From positions 1 to 64,000 of the forward strand of contig NZ_BAMJ01000009.1 in NCBI RefSeq assembly GCF_000615805.1: a DNA stretch of 64,000 bases. Reading direction: 5' to 3'. The position numbers and the translations under genes were made by a program. Below the pieces are notes generated by a model. It made no database searches and was not told the DNA's origin. It saw only the letters and a program-made list of their open reading frames with translations. Below are positions 36,615 through 48,579 of this stretch, piece by piece (position 1 is the stretch's first letter; the number at the start of each line of letters is the position of its first letter). This DNA is from Latilactobacillus fuchuensis DSM 14340 = JCM 11249 (lineage in GTDB: Bacteria; Bacillota; Bacilli; Lactobacillales; Lactobacillaceae).

Positions 36615-36902
36615 ATGTTAGAAGAACAACGTCAAAAGATTGATGCAATCGATCAACAATTAGCCGAACTTTTTGAAGCGCGGTTATCAGTCGCCAAGGA
36701 AATTGCGACGATTAAATATGAAAATAAAATTGGTTTAACGAATATTCAACGTGAAAAAGAAGTGATGGATCGCCGGTTAGAGGCCGTTCAAGATCCTGAA
36801 TTAACGGATTACATGCAAGAATTATATCAAGATTTATTTTTAATCTCGAAACAATATCAGGTTAAAACCATCAAAGCCCTCCGAGACCAAGATGAAGATT
36901 AA
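36615..36902 (+). CDS. Chorismate mutase, AroQ type
   Basis: All-helical AroQ-class domain of 95 aa. R-x-K-I-D-x-I-D-x-Q-L-like QRQKIDAIDQQLAELFEARL at the N-terminus, then SVAKEIATIKYENKI and REKEVMDR match the active-site helices. It turns chorismate into prephenate for Phe and Tyr synthesis. No other aromatic-pathway gene is near. Ribosome site GAAGGAG. A hairpin CCAACAGAC/GGTCTGTTTGG with few T residues follows at about 36915-36959. Confidence 0.88.
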   Translation: MLEEQRQKIDAIDQQLAELFEARLSVAKEIATIKYENKIGLTNIQREKEVMDRRLEAVQDPELTDYMQELYQDLFLISKQYQVKTIKALRDQDED

Positions 36903-37051
36903 TCAACGTCATTAATGGCCAACAGACTGAGCGGAATTTTTCGTTTCGGTCTGTTTGGTGTGACCTTGAAAACGGTAAGAAGCGACCAACGGTTTTTGAG
37001 GCTAAGTATGCTAAACTAGAGTTAATTCACAAAACGTGAGGATGGTTATCA

Positions 37052-37555
37052 GTGACAAAACGCCGTTATAATTTAGCAATTATCCGGTATCAAGGTGAGC
37101 TACTATTATTAAATCGACTAAAAAAACCGTATCCGGGGATGTGGAACGGGATTGGTGGTAAACGTGAAGCGTCCGAAACTGTGGTGCAAGGGATGCAACG
37201 CGAAATTTTTGAAGAGACCGGTTTGAACCAAACCCAATATCAACTCCATTATACGGGATGGTTAGACTGGCACATTGATGGGCAATTCATTGACGGCATT
37301 GATTTATTTGTGGCCGAAATTGACCCGCATGTTCAATTACCACTCTATCCAACCGGAACGCGCGAAGGTATTTTACAATTACACGCTGAAAAATGGGTAC
37401 TCGCCCCGAATAATTATGGGGTTGTGGCCGATTTAAAGGCGATTCTACCAGAAGTACTCGCATTACACGTCAATCGGTTCTACACCGATTTTCACGAGGA
37501 TCAATTAATTGGATTTGAAACTTTTCCACAGACTGAAGCAGTTCCTGTGGATTAA
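37052..37555 (+). CDS. NUDIX hydrolase (8-oxo-dGTP diphosphatase-like)
   Basis: Protein of 167 aa with a complete Nudix box, GGKREASETVVQGMQREIFEETGL, at about residues 32-55. The N-terminal LLLLNRLKKPYPGMWNGIG context resembles MutT-type enzymes that clean oxidised nucleotides; other nucleotide pyrophosphates are possible. Start is GTG 37052 with GAGG upstream. Followed after 19 bp by a small membrane protein gene. Confidence 0.87.
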   Translation: MTKRRYNLAIIRYQGELLLLNRLKKPYPGMWNGIGGKREASETVVQGMQREIFEETGLNQTQYQLHYTGWLDWHIDGQFIDGIDLFVAEIDPHVQLPLYPTGTREGILQLHAEKWVLAPNNYGVVADLKAILPEVLALHVNRFYTDFHEDQLIGFETFPQTEAVPVD

Positions 37556-37574
37556 GTTCGCTAGGAGGCCCCAA

Positions 37575-37898
37575 ATGATGACGAAAGACCAAACCTTAAT
37601 GGTTTTAAATGTCTTAAAGAAGAAATTACAAAGTTTACGCTTATTGCGGATTGTGGAAGAATTATTTTCGCTATACGTGATTATCGAAGTCTTTACCGCG
37701 AGCAACCAAATTATTTTATTTGGGATCAGTTTTTCAGAGAAAAATGCCGTGATGTTAATGCTCTATTTATTAATCATCGATTTTTGTATTAACCGGATTC
37801 GGGTTAATTATAAGAAGACCGGACAACAACTGATCCAAACGCTCAAGAATCTCACCGAGCAAGAACAACTATTTGTGAAACGGTTTGAACGCTTTTAG
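37575..37898 (+). CDS. Small membrane protein of unknown function
   Basis: Protein of 107 aa that I do not recognise. Two hydrophobic segments (about 29-50, LYVIIEVFTASNQIILFGI, and 57-75, VMLMLYLLIIDF) are flanked by basic helices, so both ends are probably cytoplasmic. Start ATG 37575 follows AGGAGG. It lies between a NUDIX gene and a DUF72 gene with 9-19 bp gaps, so the three are likely co-transcribed. Confidence 0.65.
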   Translation: MMTKDQTLMVLNVLKKKLQSLRLLRIVEELFSLYVIIEVFTASNQIILFGISFSEKNAVMLMLYLLIIDFCINRIRVNYKKTGQQLIQTLKNLTEQEQLFVKRFERF

Positions 37899-37907
37899 GA
37901 GGTTGTG

Positions 37908-38752
37908 ATGATTACGATTGGTCTAACAACTTGGTCGGAACATGCGAGTTTGATGCCGGCAAAAAAACAATTAACGTTAAATGATTACGCCCAGTTTTTA
38001 CCGGTCGTCGAGATTGATAGTTTTTATTATGCCTTGCAAGCGCCGACTGTCAGTGCGAATTGGCTGGCGCAGGTCCCGCCTAGTTTTCAATTTATCGTCA
38101 AGGCGCACCAAGCGATGACCAAGCAAGCTGATTATCAAGACGTGACTAGCACTGAAAAGGAATTGTTTACTCGCTATTACCGGTCGATTGAACCGTTAAT
38201 GCGAGCGCATCAATTGAAGGCGGTGTTATTTCAGTTTCCACCGTATTTCCAATTAAACCAAGAGAATAGCCAGTATTTACGCCAGATCCGCGCGTGGTTG
38301 CCAGATGTGCCGATTGCGGTCGAATTTCGCCATAGTTCATGGTACGATTCAGCCTTTAAAGCGCAGATGTACGCTTTTTTATCGGAATTAAAAATGACTC
38401 ACGTGATTGTCGACGAAGCGCAAACCCCGAACAACAGCGTCCCATTTGACCCAGTCGTTACCAATCCAGCATTAGCGATGTTCCGCCTGCACGGTCGCAA
38501 TATGGCCGGTTGGCAGAATCCGGGGGCATCTTGGCGCAAACAGCGGACGCTTTATCGATATGGTGCGACTGAATTAGCGCACAATTGGCTGAAACAGTTC
38601 AACAGTTGCAAACACAAGCACAAGAAGTGGTTGTCATTTTTAATAATAATTCAGGTGGCGACGCAGCCGATAACGCCCTAGAACTCCAACAATTATTAAA
38701 CTTAAAATTCGAAAACCTAGCCCCAAAAACACCAGAACAAATAGACTTATTT

Positions 38753-38755
<3 letters not shown>
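37908..38755 (+). pseudogene. DUF72 family protein, frameshifted near the C-terminus
   Basis: TIM-barrel DUF72 (YecE) protein. The frame from ATG 37908 reads the family sequence through VVEIDSFYYALQAPTV, FQFIVKAHQAMTKQ, AVEFRHSSWYD and MFRLHGRNMAGWQ. It then shifts near 38590-38596 and ends in an unrelated tail at 38681. One added base (in GGCTGAAACAG) restores a 282-aa protein with the family ending VVVIFNNNSGGDAADNAL and a stop at 38755. Function of the family is unknown. The restored stop TAG is again the start of TAGAGTGC, as at trpS. Confidence 0.83.
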
Positions 38756-41287
<2,532 letters not shown>

Positions 41288-41307
41288 GCTAGATTAAATA
41301 GAACGCC

Positions 41308-41381
41308 AAAATAGGGCCATCAGGCAAGATTGTTGTTCTAGTGTGCAACTAGGGGGACACCGTGTCGGTTGGGCCTATTTT
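41308..41381 (+). other. Structured intergenic element between metG and tatD
   Basis: AAAATAGGGCC (41308-41318) pairs with GGGCCTATTTT (41371-41381) around a 52-nt interior holding CTAGT-GTGCA-ACTAG (41338-41352) and GACA-CCG-TGTC. This gives a three-way-junction shape. There are only four T residues at the end, so it is not a textbook terminator. It may be a terminator, an RNA processing site or a leader element for tatD. Confidence 0.5.
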
Positions 41382-41409
41382 AGAGCAAAAATGGTAAGGA
41401 GATTGTCGC

Positions 41410-42186
41410 ATGCAAATATTTGATTCACATACGCATTTAAATGATACGCCCTATGCTGGTCAAGAAGCGGATTTTATCCAACAAGCCGCTGCTTTAGACG
41501 TTGTTGAAATGGCAATTGTCGGTTCAGATACCGTTTTAAATGACGGTGCGCTCCGGTTAGCGCAACAATACGCTAACCTGTCAGCGATTATCGGTTGGCA
41601 TCCAGAATCCGCTAAGGACTATACGAAAGCCACTGAAGCGACTTTAATTGAACAATTACAACGTCCCGAAGTGGTCGCGTTAGGCGAAATTGGATTGGAT
41701 TACCATTGGGATACGTCACCACGCGATGTGCAACAACGTGTTTTTGCGCGGCAAATTGCGATTGCGAAATCATTAAACATGCCAATCTCGGTCCATACCC
41801 GTGATGCCCTAGAAGCGACGTACCAAATTTTGAAAGAAAATGATGTTCGCGACTGTGGTGGGATTATTCATAGCTTTAATGGCGATAGTGAATGGTTGAA
41901 ACGGTTTATGGATCTTGGCATGCATATTTCGTTTAGCGGCGTCGTTAGTTTTAAAAATGCGCATGACGTTCACGAAGCGGCTAAAATCTGTCCGTTAGAC
42001 ACGATGTTAGTCGAAACCGACGCGCCGTATTTAACCCCAACGCCTTACCGCGGCAAACAAAATCAACCGGGCTATACCCGGTACGTCGTCGAAGCGATTG
42101 CGCAATTACGGGATGTTGATCCGGCTGAGATTGCGGCGGCGACCTACGCCAATGCGCATCAGTTATTTAAGTTAGGAGCCGTATGA
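41410..42186 (+). CDS. TatD-family metal-dependent DNase
   Basis: TIM-barrel hydrolase of 258 aa. Metal ligands are in DSHTHLN at the N-terminus, ALGEIGLDYHW near residue 97, PISVHTRDA near 127, GGIIHSFNGD near 153 and LVETDAPYLTP near 200. TatD enzymes act as deoxyribonucleases in DNA repair or turnover. It overlaps rnmV by four bases (ATGA), and this tatD-rnmV-rsmA order is conserved in Firmicutes. Ribosome site AAGGAG. Confidence 0.92.
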   Translation: MQIFDSHTHLNDTPYAGQEADFIQQAAALDVVEMAIVGSDTVLNDGALRLAQQYANLSAIIGWHPESAKDYTKATEATLIEQLQRPEVVALGEIGLDYHWDTSPRDVQQRVFARQIAIAKSLNMPISVHTRDALEATYQILKENDVRDCGGIIHSFNGDSEWLKRFMDLGMHISFSGVVSFKNAHDVHEAAKICPLDTMLVETDAPYLTPTPYRGKQNQPGYTRYVVEAIAQLRDVDPAEIAAATYANAHQLFKLGAV

Positions 42187-42752
42187 AAAAAACAATTCAA
42201 GAAGTGATTGTGGTCGAAGGCCGAGATGATACAAAACGCTTAAGAGAAGTTTTCCCAGACGTGGATACGATCGAAACTCGTGGTTCGGCCATCAATGATG
42301 AAATCGTCGAAAAGATTGCGTTAGCCCAAGAAAAACGCGGGGTGATCGTCTTCACTGATCCCGACTTTCACGGCGAAAAAATTCGGAAGATTATTTCGCA
42401 AAGTGTGCCGGGTGTTGAACACGCCTTTTTACCACGTGCAGAAGCTAAACCGGATAAAAGTGGTGGCAGTTTAGGGATTGAACACGCTAAACCGGCCGCG
42501 ATTCGCGAGGCCTTAGCCCACTTATTAACGCAGGACGAAGATGCGGATGAACAAATTAGTCAATCTGATTTGTTAGTCGCCGGTTTAATTGCCGGGCCAG
42601 CCGCTAAACGCCGCCGCGAATTATTAGGCGAAGTGTTGCATATCGGTTATACCAACAGCAAACAACTCTACAAACGCTTAAAAATGTTCCAAGTCACGCA
42701 GGCCGAATTCGGTGCAGCGCTCAGACAAATCAACGAAGAATTAGGAGAATAA
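42183..42752 (+). CDS. rnmV: Ribonuclease M5 (5S rRNA maturation)
   Basis: Protein of 189 aa with an N-terminal TOPRIM domain: VIVVEGRDDTKRL holds the catalytic glutamate and VIVFTDPDFHGEKIR the DxD metal site. RNase M5 cuts the 5S rRNA precursor. The start overlaps the tatD stop, so translation is coupled; rsmA begins 1 bp after its stop. Confidence 0.94.
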   Translation: MKKTIQEVIVVEGRDDTKRLREVFPDVDTIETRGSAINDEIVEKIALAQEKRGVIVFTDPDFHGEKIRKIISQSVPGVEHAFLPRAEAKPDKSGGSLGIEHAKPAAIREALAHLLTQDEDADEQISQSDLLVAGLIAGPAAKRRRELLGEVLHIGYTNSKQLYKRLKMFQVTQAEFGAALRQINEELGE

Positions 42753-42753
42753 C

Positions 42754-43641
42754 ATGGAAGACATTGCAAACCCAGAACGAACTAGAAAAATTCTGAAACG
42801 TTACGGTTTTAAGTTTAAGAAAAGTCTAGGGCAAAACTTTTTAACCAACATCACGATTTTGAAACAAATTGTGGAAGCTGGCGAAATCACAAAGGACGAT
42901 GACGTGATTGAAATTGGCCCCGGGATTGGGTCGTTAACGGAACAAATCGCCCGTAAAGCGCACAAGGTATTGAGTTTTGAAATTGATGAACGGTTGATGC
43001 CCGTTTTAAAAGATACGTTGAACCATTATCATAACGTGACGGTCTTAAATCAAGATATCTTGGAAGCCGATTTACAAACGATTATTGCTGAACATTTTGA
43101 TGGTCAACATAATTTGAAAATCGTGGCCAACTTGCCTTATTACATCACAACGCCGATTATGTTACATTTACTCGAAGCTGGTTTACCAATCGATCGTATG
43201 GTCTTAATGATGCAAAAAGAAGTCGCTGAACGGATTAACGCCGATCCCGGCTCGAAAGCTTACGGTTCATTGAGTATTGCCGTACAACTTCATTCTGAGG
43301 TTAAATTAGCCTTCATCGTACCGAAGACGGCGTTCATGCCCCAACCGAATGTCGATTCAGCCATCGTTGAATTAGTCGGTCGTCAAGCCCCACTCGTCAC
43401 GGTTGAAAATCAAGAATTATTTGACCAACTGGTACGCGGCGCTTTTGCCCAACGACGCAAGACCCTTTGGAACAATCTACAGAATCAATTTGGGAAACAA
43501 GATGAAGTTAAAGCAGCGCTAACAGTCGCTTTAGAACAAGCCGACATCGCACCAAGTACGCGGGCTGAACAGTTAAGTATTCAACAATTTGCGCAATTAA
43601 GTGATTGTATAAACGAACAGTCAATTTTTGCTAAAAAATAG
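42754..43641 (+). CDS. rsmA: 16S rRNA dimethyladenosine transferase (KsgA)
   Basis: SAM-dependent methyltransferase of 295 aa. It has KKSLGQNFL near residue 26, the SAM-binding VIEIGPGIGSLTEQIA near 50 and the catalytic NLPYYITTPI near 127. It dimethylates two adjacent adenosines near the 3' end of 16S rRNA. Last gene of the tatD-rnmV-rsmA operon; ribosome site TTAGGAG lies inside the end of rnmV. Confidence 0.96.
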   Translation: MEDIANPERTRKILKRYGFKFKKSLGQNFLTNITILKQIVEAGEITKDDDVIEIGPGIGSLTEQIARKAHKVLSFEIDERLMPVLKDTLNHYHNVTVLNQDILEADLQTIIAEHFDGQHNLKIVANLPYYITTPIMLHLLEAGLPIDRMVLMMQKEVAERINADPGSKAYGSLSIAVQLHSEVKLAFIVPKTAFMPQPNVDSAIVELVGRQAPLVTVENQELFDQLVRGAFAQRRKTLWNNLQNQFGKQDEVKAALTVALEQADIAPSTRAEQLSIQQFAQLSDCINEQSIFAKK

Positions 43642-43650
43642 AATAAATAA

Positions 43651-43707
43651 TTGCCAAAACGTTGGTGCAATGGTATAATTGCAAAATTTCAGTTTATGTG
43701 CTATACT
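43651..43707 (+). promoter_or_regulatory. Two tandem promoters of veg
   Basis: P1: TTGCCA (43651-43656), 17 bp, TATAAT (43674-43679). P2: TTGCAA (43679-43684), 17 bp, TATACT (43702-43707). Both have ideal spacing and P2 begins within the last base of the P1 -10 box. veg is famously driven by a very strong promoter in Bacillus, which fits. Confidence 0.8.
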
Positions 43708-43729
43708 ATTACTCGAAGAGGTGAAGTAC

Positions 43730-43981
43730 ATGCCAACGACACTTGCCAATATTAAAAACGGTCTCGATGAACACATCGGAGACAAGTTGATGGTTGTCGC
43801 TCAAGCTGGGCGCAAAAAGGTAACAAAACGGAAAGGCACTCTTAAAGAGACCTTTCCCGCAGTTTTTGTAGTTGATTTGGACCAAGATGAAAATGCGTTT
43901 GAACGCGTTTCATACAGCTATGCCGACTTATTGACTAAGTCAATTGAAATTGAGTTTGATGATGAACCAGTTGCACTTTAG
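43730..43981 (+). CDS. veg: Veg protein
   Basis: Small protein of 83 aa beginning PTTLANIKNGLDEHIGDKL, with KVTKRKGTLKETFPAVFVVDL in the middle, matching the Veg (DUF1021) family. It has an SH3-like fold and has been linked to biofilm-matrix control in Bacillus; the molecular role is unsettled. Start ATG 43730 after GAGGTG. Its position after rsmA is the usual Firmicutes order. Confidence 0.94.
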   Translation: MPTTLANIKNGLDEHIGDKLMVVAQAGRKKVTKRKGTLKETFPAVFVVDLDQDENAFERVSYSYADLLTKSIEIEFDDEPVAL

Positions 43982-44008
43982 GCTGGACAATAGAATATGA
44001 ATCGAATG

Positions 44009-44038
44009 CACCCACCAGAATCTGGTGGGTGTTTTTTT
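44009..44038 (+). terminator. Terminator of veg
   Basis: CACCCACCAG, loop AAT, CTGGTGGGTG, T7. Confidence 0.92.
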
Positions 44039-44149
44039 GTAGTGGGTGTTAGCACGTTATCAATCAAGCGGGTTGACTAGTTATTGACATTTTCTGAAAA
44101 AAGCGATATCGTATAAAATGTTTATGGCATATACAAAAAGGAGAATTGT

Positions 44150-46912
44150 ATGTTTTCAAGTTTAAAATCAAATCGGGGACGGCTGATCGCTTTCATTACG
44201 TTGATCTGCTTAATTCCAATCTTGTTATTATTCATTATTTTTAATTTCGTGAAACACGCTCAAAATTCAACGACGCAGAATCTAAATGTGGCGGTGATCA
44301 ATCAAGATCAGGCTGCGACGTTTAGAGGCAAAAAAGTCGATGTGGGCCAAGAGGTTCAAGCGCAATTATCGAAGGACCATCAAGTACACTGGCAATTCGT
44401 TAGTGCCAAAGAAGCAAAAGCCAATTTAAAAAACGGCCATTACGTGATGGCCGTGACGTTACCAAAAGGTTTTTCAAAAAACGTTACGACGGTGCTTGAT
44501 AAAAAACCACAAGCTAGCACGATGCAAGTGGCAACCTCGCAAAAAAATAATTATTTGACGGGTGTCATCACCAACCAAGTCACTGAAAAAATGCAAACGC
44601 AGATTATTAAAAGTATTCAAATCGCTTACGACCAAGCCTTGCTAAAAGCAATTGGGACTTTAGGCAGTGGTGTGACTGAGGCGAGCCAAGGGGTTGACCA
44701 ATTGGATACGGCAGCTGACCAACTTAGTTCTGGTAGTCAGCAAATCGCGACTAACTTAGTTAAACTACAAGCGGGGACGCAACAACTAGCAACGAGCGTG
44801 ACCGCTTTACCAACCGGCGTTCAACAGTTAACGACCGGTAGTGGTCAACTGGCAACGGGTTTACAACAATTAGCGGATCAAACGCAACCGTTGCAAAGCG
44901 GTGTCCAACAGTTAGCAACGGGTTCAACACAGTTGAACGCTGGGATTAGCCAATACACGGCGGGGGTTTCGACCCTAGACGGTGGCTTACACCAATTGAC
45001 CGCCAATAATACGTCGATTATGGCGGGCAGCCAGTCGTTGAACGGCGGGGTCGATCAACTAGCAAGTGGTTCACAACAACTCAGCACCAAGTTAGCGGAA
45101 GCATCGGCTAAAATCGATGCGAGCCTTAGCGGTAGTGAACCCCAAATGAACCAATTGAAAGCAGGGCTACAAGCCTTAAATGCAAGCATTCAAACGTTAA
45201 ATCAAAAAGTGAGTGGTGGTAGTACGAGTTCGACCACGATTGAAAATGATTTATTGAAGATTGCGGACAATACCAAACAAACGGGTGTGCTATTGCAAGA
45301 TAGTGGTAGTCAGTTAAGTCAAATTAACGATAAAGTTTACAACGCGGCTAAAAGCGACAGTGTAGCCAGCCAAGTCGCGAGTGCGGGCACGCAATTAAAG
45401 GCTCTTCAAAAACTAGCCACTAGTAATACTGATTTCTTGGTCTTTTTATTAGGCCATCCAGACGTGATGTCTCAGTTACAAAGCATCTCAACCGCAGCGG
45501 GGACTAATTTAACGGCAGCAGGTGCCCAGTTACAATCATCTGGCGCGAATATGCAAACCCTACAAACCAATATCGGGACGATGGGTGCGAAGATGACGGA
45601 TAACGGCACACAATTAACCGAGGTTTCAACCGAATTAAAAACGACGGCTGATAGTATGGTGCAATTACAACAAGCGATTGCGCAGATGGCCAGCAAAGAT
45701 CAAGCACCAGCAGCCTTAGCGGGTGCGGTTCAAGCGATTGACCAATTAACGGCTGGTTTGGCGGAAGTCAATACTGGTTTGAAACAACAGGGAACAACAA
45801 CTGACACGATGGGTGGTCTTCAAGCGACTAATGCCATTCATGAAGGGTTGGTTAAATTGCAAACCGGGTTACAAGGGAAAAATGGTTTAGTGACTGGTTT
45901 ACAAACCTATACAGATGGTGTGGCCACTGCACAAGCTGGTAGCCAACAATTAGCAGCGAATAATCAAACTTTGAATAGTGGTGCGGGTCAACTCAACACA
46001 GGCTTGAGCACCTTGAACCAACAAACGCCGCAATTAACGAGTGGTGTCCAACAATTAAATACGGGCGCTAGTCAATTGAATACGGGGCTGAACACGTTAA
46101 ATCAACAAACACCAACGCTTCTAGCCGGTGTGAACCAAATTAATGACGGGACGGGGCAATTAGCGACTGGCGCGACCCAACTAGATAGTGGCATGCATCA
46201 AGCAGGTGCCGGTATTGCTTTATTGGATGTGAAATTGGCAGATGGTAGTCAACAAGTTAAAAATTTGGCAACCGGTACGCAAAATGTGAACCATTTAATG
46301 CAACCCGTTAAGACGCAATTAACGACGAAATCAGCTCTTGAACAACTCATCAATGTTTATGGACCACTGATTTTAACGTTAATTTTCTTCGTCGGGGCCT
46401 TATTAACCCAATCAACGTTGTATCGTCAAACGGAGAACTTAACGAGTGGTAAATTACGCAAACGGATTTTAACAGTGACGGGTGTGATTGCGGTTCAAGG
46501 GATTTTAATCGCGAGTGTGGCTAAGTTATTAGGCTTAGAAGTGGCTCAACCAATGGCCTTCATCGTATTAAGTTTACTGATTGCCGCAACCTTTACGTTA
46601 GCTTGTTTAGCGTTAGACCGCTTATTCGGAACGTTAGGGGTTTTGGTGGGCTTTGCTTTAGTGTTTGTCCAATTGATCATGATCGCCGGACCATTCCAAA
46701 GCCAACTCTTGTCAATCACGTACCGATTCGTGGCATTCTTCCTACCGGGGACTTATGCGGTTAACGGATTAGAACAAGTGATTAACGGGACCGGCCAACA
46801 TTTAGTTGGGAGTCTGTTCGCCCTCATCATTTTCTGTGGTATCTTCTTCATGGGATTATTTGGTCAAGAAGTCAAAAATCATTTGTTGCCAACTGCAAAT
46901 AGTCAAGCCTAA
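44150..46912 (+). CDS. YhgE/Pip-family membrane protein
   Basis: Protein of 920 aa. One N-terminal membrane helix (about 11-31) is followed by a huge extracytoplasmic region (about 40-740) rich in repeats of the form QL-x-x-G-x-x-QL (for example GVQQLATGSTQLNAGISQ), predicted as long coiled coil. Five or so helices close the protein in an ABC-2-like membrane domain (about 745-910). The family includes the Lactococcus phage-infection protein Pip and EsaA of type VII secretion. No other type VII gene is here. A MarR regulator follows after 28 bp and probably controls it. Confidence 0.87.
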   Translation: MFSSLKSNRGRLIAFITLICLIPILLLFIIFNFVKHAQNSTTQNLNVAVINQDQAATFRGKKVDVGQEVQAQLSKDHQVHWQFVSAKEAKANLKNGHYVMAVTLPKGFSKNVTTVLDKKPQASTMQVATSQKNNYLTGVITNQVTEKMQTQIIKSIQIAYDQALLKAIGTLGSGVTEASQGVDQLDTAADQLSSGSQQIATNLVKLQAGTQQLATSVTALPTGVQQLTTGSGQLATGLQQLADQTQPLQSGVQQLATGSTQLNAGISQYTAGVSTLDGGLHQLTANNTSIMAGSQSLNGGVDQLASGSQQLSTKLAEASAKIDASLSGSEPQMNQLKAGLQALNASIQTLNQKVSGGSTSSTTIENDLLKIADNTKQTGVLLQDSGSQLSQINDKVYNAAKSDSVASQVASAGTQLKALQKLATSNTDFLVFLLGHPDVMSQLQSISTAAGTNLTAAGAQLQSSGANMQTLQTNIGTMGAKMTDNGTQLTEVSTELKTTADSMVQLQQAIAQMASKDQAPAALAGAVQAIDQLTAGLAEVNTGLKQQGTTTDTMGGLQATNAIHEGLVKLQTGLQGKNGLVTGLQTYTDGVATAQAGSQQLAANNQTLNSGAGQLNTGLSTLNQQTPQLTSGVQQLNTGASQLNTGLNTLNQQTPTLLAGVNQINDGTGQLATGATQLDSGMHQAGAGIALLDVKLADGSQQVKNLATGTQNVNHLMQPVKTQLTTKSALEQLINVYGPLILTLIFFVGALLTQSTLYRQTENLTSGKLRKRILTVTGVIAVQGILIASVAKLLGLEVAQPMAFIVLSLLIAATFTLACLALDRLFGTLGVLVGFALVFVQLIMIAGPFQSQLLSITYRFVAFFLPGTYAVNGLEQVINGTGQHLVGSLFALIIFCGIFFMGLFGQEVKNHLLPTANSQA

Positions 46913-46940
46913 GCATTTATGTTACAGTTAAGGAAAGTAA

Positions 46941-47417
46941 ATGAAGCGAGGGATTATTGTGGAAGATAGTCAATTACTGGATGAGTATATTGAGCTCTAT
47001 ATGTCATCCATCAAGTATGTCGAAGACTTGGTATCAGAACCAACCAAAGCGTATCACTTATCTTTTGAGCAGTATTTAATCATGAAAGAAATTGCCGAAG
47101 ATAGTTCGGTTAGTTTAATTGATATTGCTAGAAAAAGACGGGTGACGCGCGGTGCGATTTCACGCCAAATTCGGGTACTCTTGAAGTTGGACTATATTAC
47201 ACAAGAAATTGATCCTAACGATCGCCGGCGTTTAATTCTAAACTTAACACCGAATGGCTTAGCGACAGTCCATGAGATTAATCCGAAGATTCATCAACGC
47301 TTTGCCTCATGGGTTGAGACGTTTGGCATCGATAATTCAAAACAAATGTTAGCGTTAATGAATGAATTTCGGCATAAGATTATGGCCAAAGAAGTTAAAG
47401 CAGCACAACAAAAGTAA
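46941..47417 (+). CDS. MarR-family regulator
   Basis: Winged-helix regulator of 158 aa. The recognition region is SLIDIARKRRVTRGAISRQI (about 53-72) and the wing is EIDPNDRRRLILNLT (near 93). It follows the YhgE/Pip gene in an operon and probably regulates it in response to a small molecule. ATG 46941 follows AAGGA; a GTG at 46959 with GAGGGA upstream is an alternative start. Confidence 0.85.
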   Translation: MKRGIIVEDSQLLDEYIELYMSSIKYVEDLVSEPTKAYHLSFEQYLIMKEIAEDSSVSLIDIARKRRVTRGAISRQIRVLLKLDYITQEIDPNDRRRLILNLTPNGLATVHEINPKIHQRFASWVETFGIDNSKQMLALMNEFRHKIMAKEVKAAQQK

Positions 47418-47425
47418 AATTAATT

Positions 47426-47472
47426 AAAGCAGCATTTAATCCGGCCTATTGCGGATTGAGTGCTGTTTTTTT
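47426..47472 (+). terminator. Terminator after the MarR gene
   Basis: AGCAGCATTTAATCCG pairs with CGGATTGAGTGCTG (two G-U pairs), then T7. Confidence 0.85.
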
Positions 47473-47559
47473 GTGGGTGCCAAGTTAAACGTGATTTGGC
47501 ATTTTTGTCAGAACTTAGTATAATGAAACAATTAAATGCTAGGTAGACGGTGAAAGAAT

Positions 47560-48413
47560 ATGCAATTAATTGAGAAAGCACCCGCAAAGCTGAATTTAAG
47601 CCTAGATGCTCTTTATCAACATCCAGATGGTGAACATGAATGGCAGATGGTGATGACGTCGATTGACCTGGCTGATTATGTTCAGATTACAGCCCAAAAA
47701 TCCGCGAATATCGTGGTTAAAACGACGAGTGGTTTTATTCCAGAAGATCAACGTAATTTGGCCTATCAAGCGGCTAAATTATTACAGCAACGGTTTAAGA
47801 TTAAAACCGGTGCGTTAATTGAAATCGAAAAACACATCCCCGTGGCGGCGGGGATGGGCGGTGGGAGTTCCGATGCTGCGGCTGTCTTAAGAGGGTTGAA
47901 CCGATTATGGCAGCTGGGGTTGTCCAAAGCCGAGTTAGCCAAAATTGGTTTACAAATTGATTCCGACGTGCCTTATTGTGTTTACAGTGAAACGGCCTTG
48001 GTGACCGGCAAGGGCGACCAAATTCAACCGCTAGGGCCATTACCAAATTTATGGTTGGTCGTGGTTAAACCGGCGATTAGTGTCTCGACACCTAGAATTC
48101 TGCGCGCTTTGAATTGTGATCAGATTGAAACGCGACCGAACACGGCGCAATTAGTCCAAGCGATTGCGGCCCAGGACACTGATCGGTTAGTCGCTGGTAT
48201 GAATAACGTATTAGCCCCAATCACGAGTGCCCGCTATCCACAAATTGAACATTTAATTGAACGGTTAGAAACTTTTGGCGCCGATATTGCCAGATGAGCG
48301 GCAGTGGTCCGACGGTGTTTGCGGTTTGTCGCCAGCTGTCTAAGGCGCAACGGGTTTACAATAGTATTTCTGGTTTTTGTAAGGAAGTTTATTTGGTCCA
48401 ACCGCTGAAATAA
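47560..48413 (+). pseudogene. ispE: 4-diphosphocytidyl-2-C-methyl-D-erythritol kinase, frameshifted near the C-terminus
   Basis: GHMP kinase. The frame from ATG 47560 has APAKLNLSLDA at the start and the ATP loop PVAAGMGGGSSDAAAVLRGL near residue 95. It runs to GADIAR and stops at 48297. The family end [15 protein letters not shown] follows immediately in another frame and runs to 48413. One added base (around 48290-48296) gives a normal 284-aa protein. IspE acts in the MEP isoprenoid route; lactobacilli generally use the mevalonate route and often keep an ispE-like gene beside purR, so loss might be tolerated. Error in the sequence is equally possible. Confidence 0.85.
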
Positions 48414-48424
48414 TCAGCTGACTT

Positions 48425-48465
48425 AAAATGCTATCATTCCGAATTTTAGGAATGATAGCCATTTT
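48425..48465 (+). terminator. Terminator after ispE
   Basis: AAAATGCTATCATTCC pairs with GGAATGATAGCCATTTT. Confidence 0.8.
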
Positions 48466-48579
48466 GTGTGGTGCGACGGCCAAATCAAAACGTTCGGCTA
48501 ATCTGATTGGGAGGTTTCCGACGGTTAAATCCCGTTATAACAAGCATGGAATGGGTTTCGCAGCGAAAGTAATTGTGAT

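Noticed and set aside
44700-46260. Tandem repeat array suggesting CRISPR or minisatellite
   Set aside because: The repetition is at protein level (QLxxG heptad-like units in the YhgE/Pip coiled coil), with variable DNA and no fixed spacer length.
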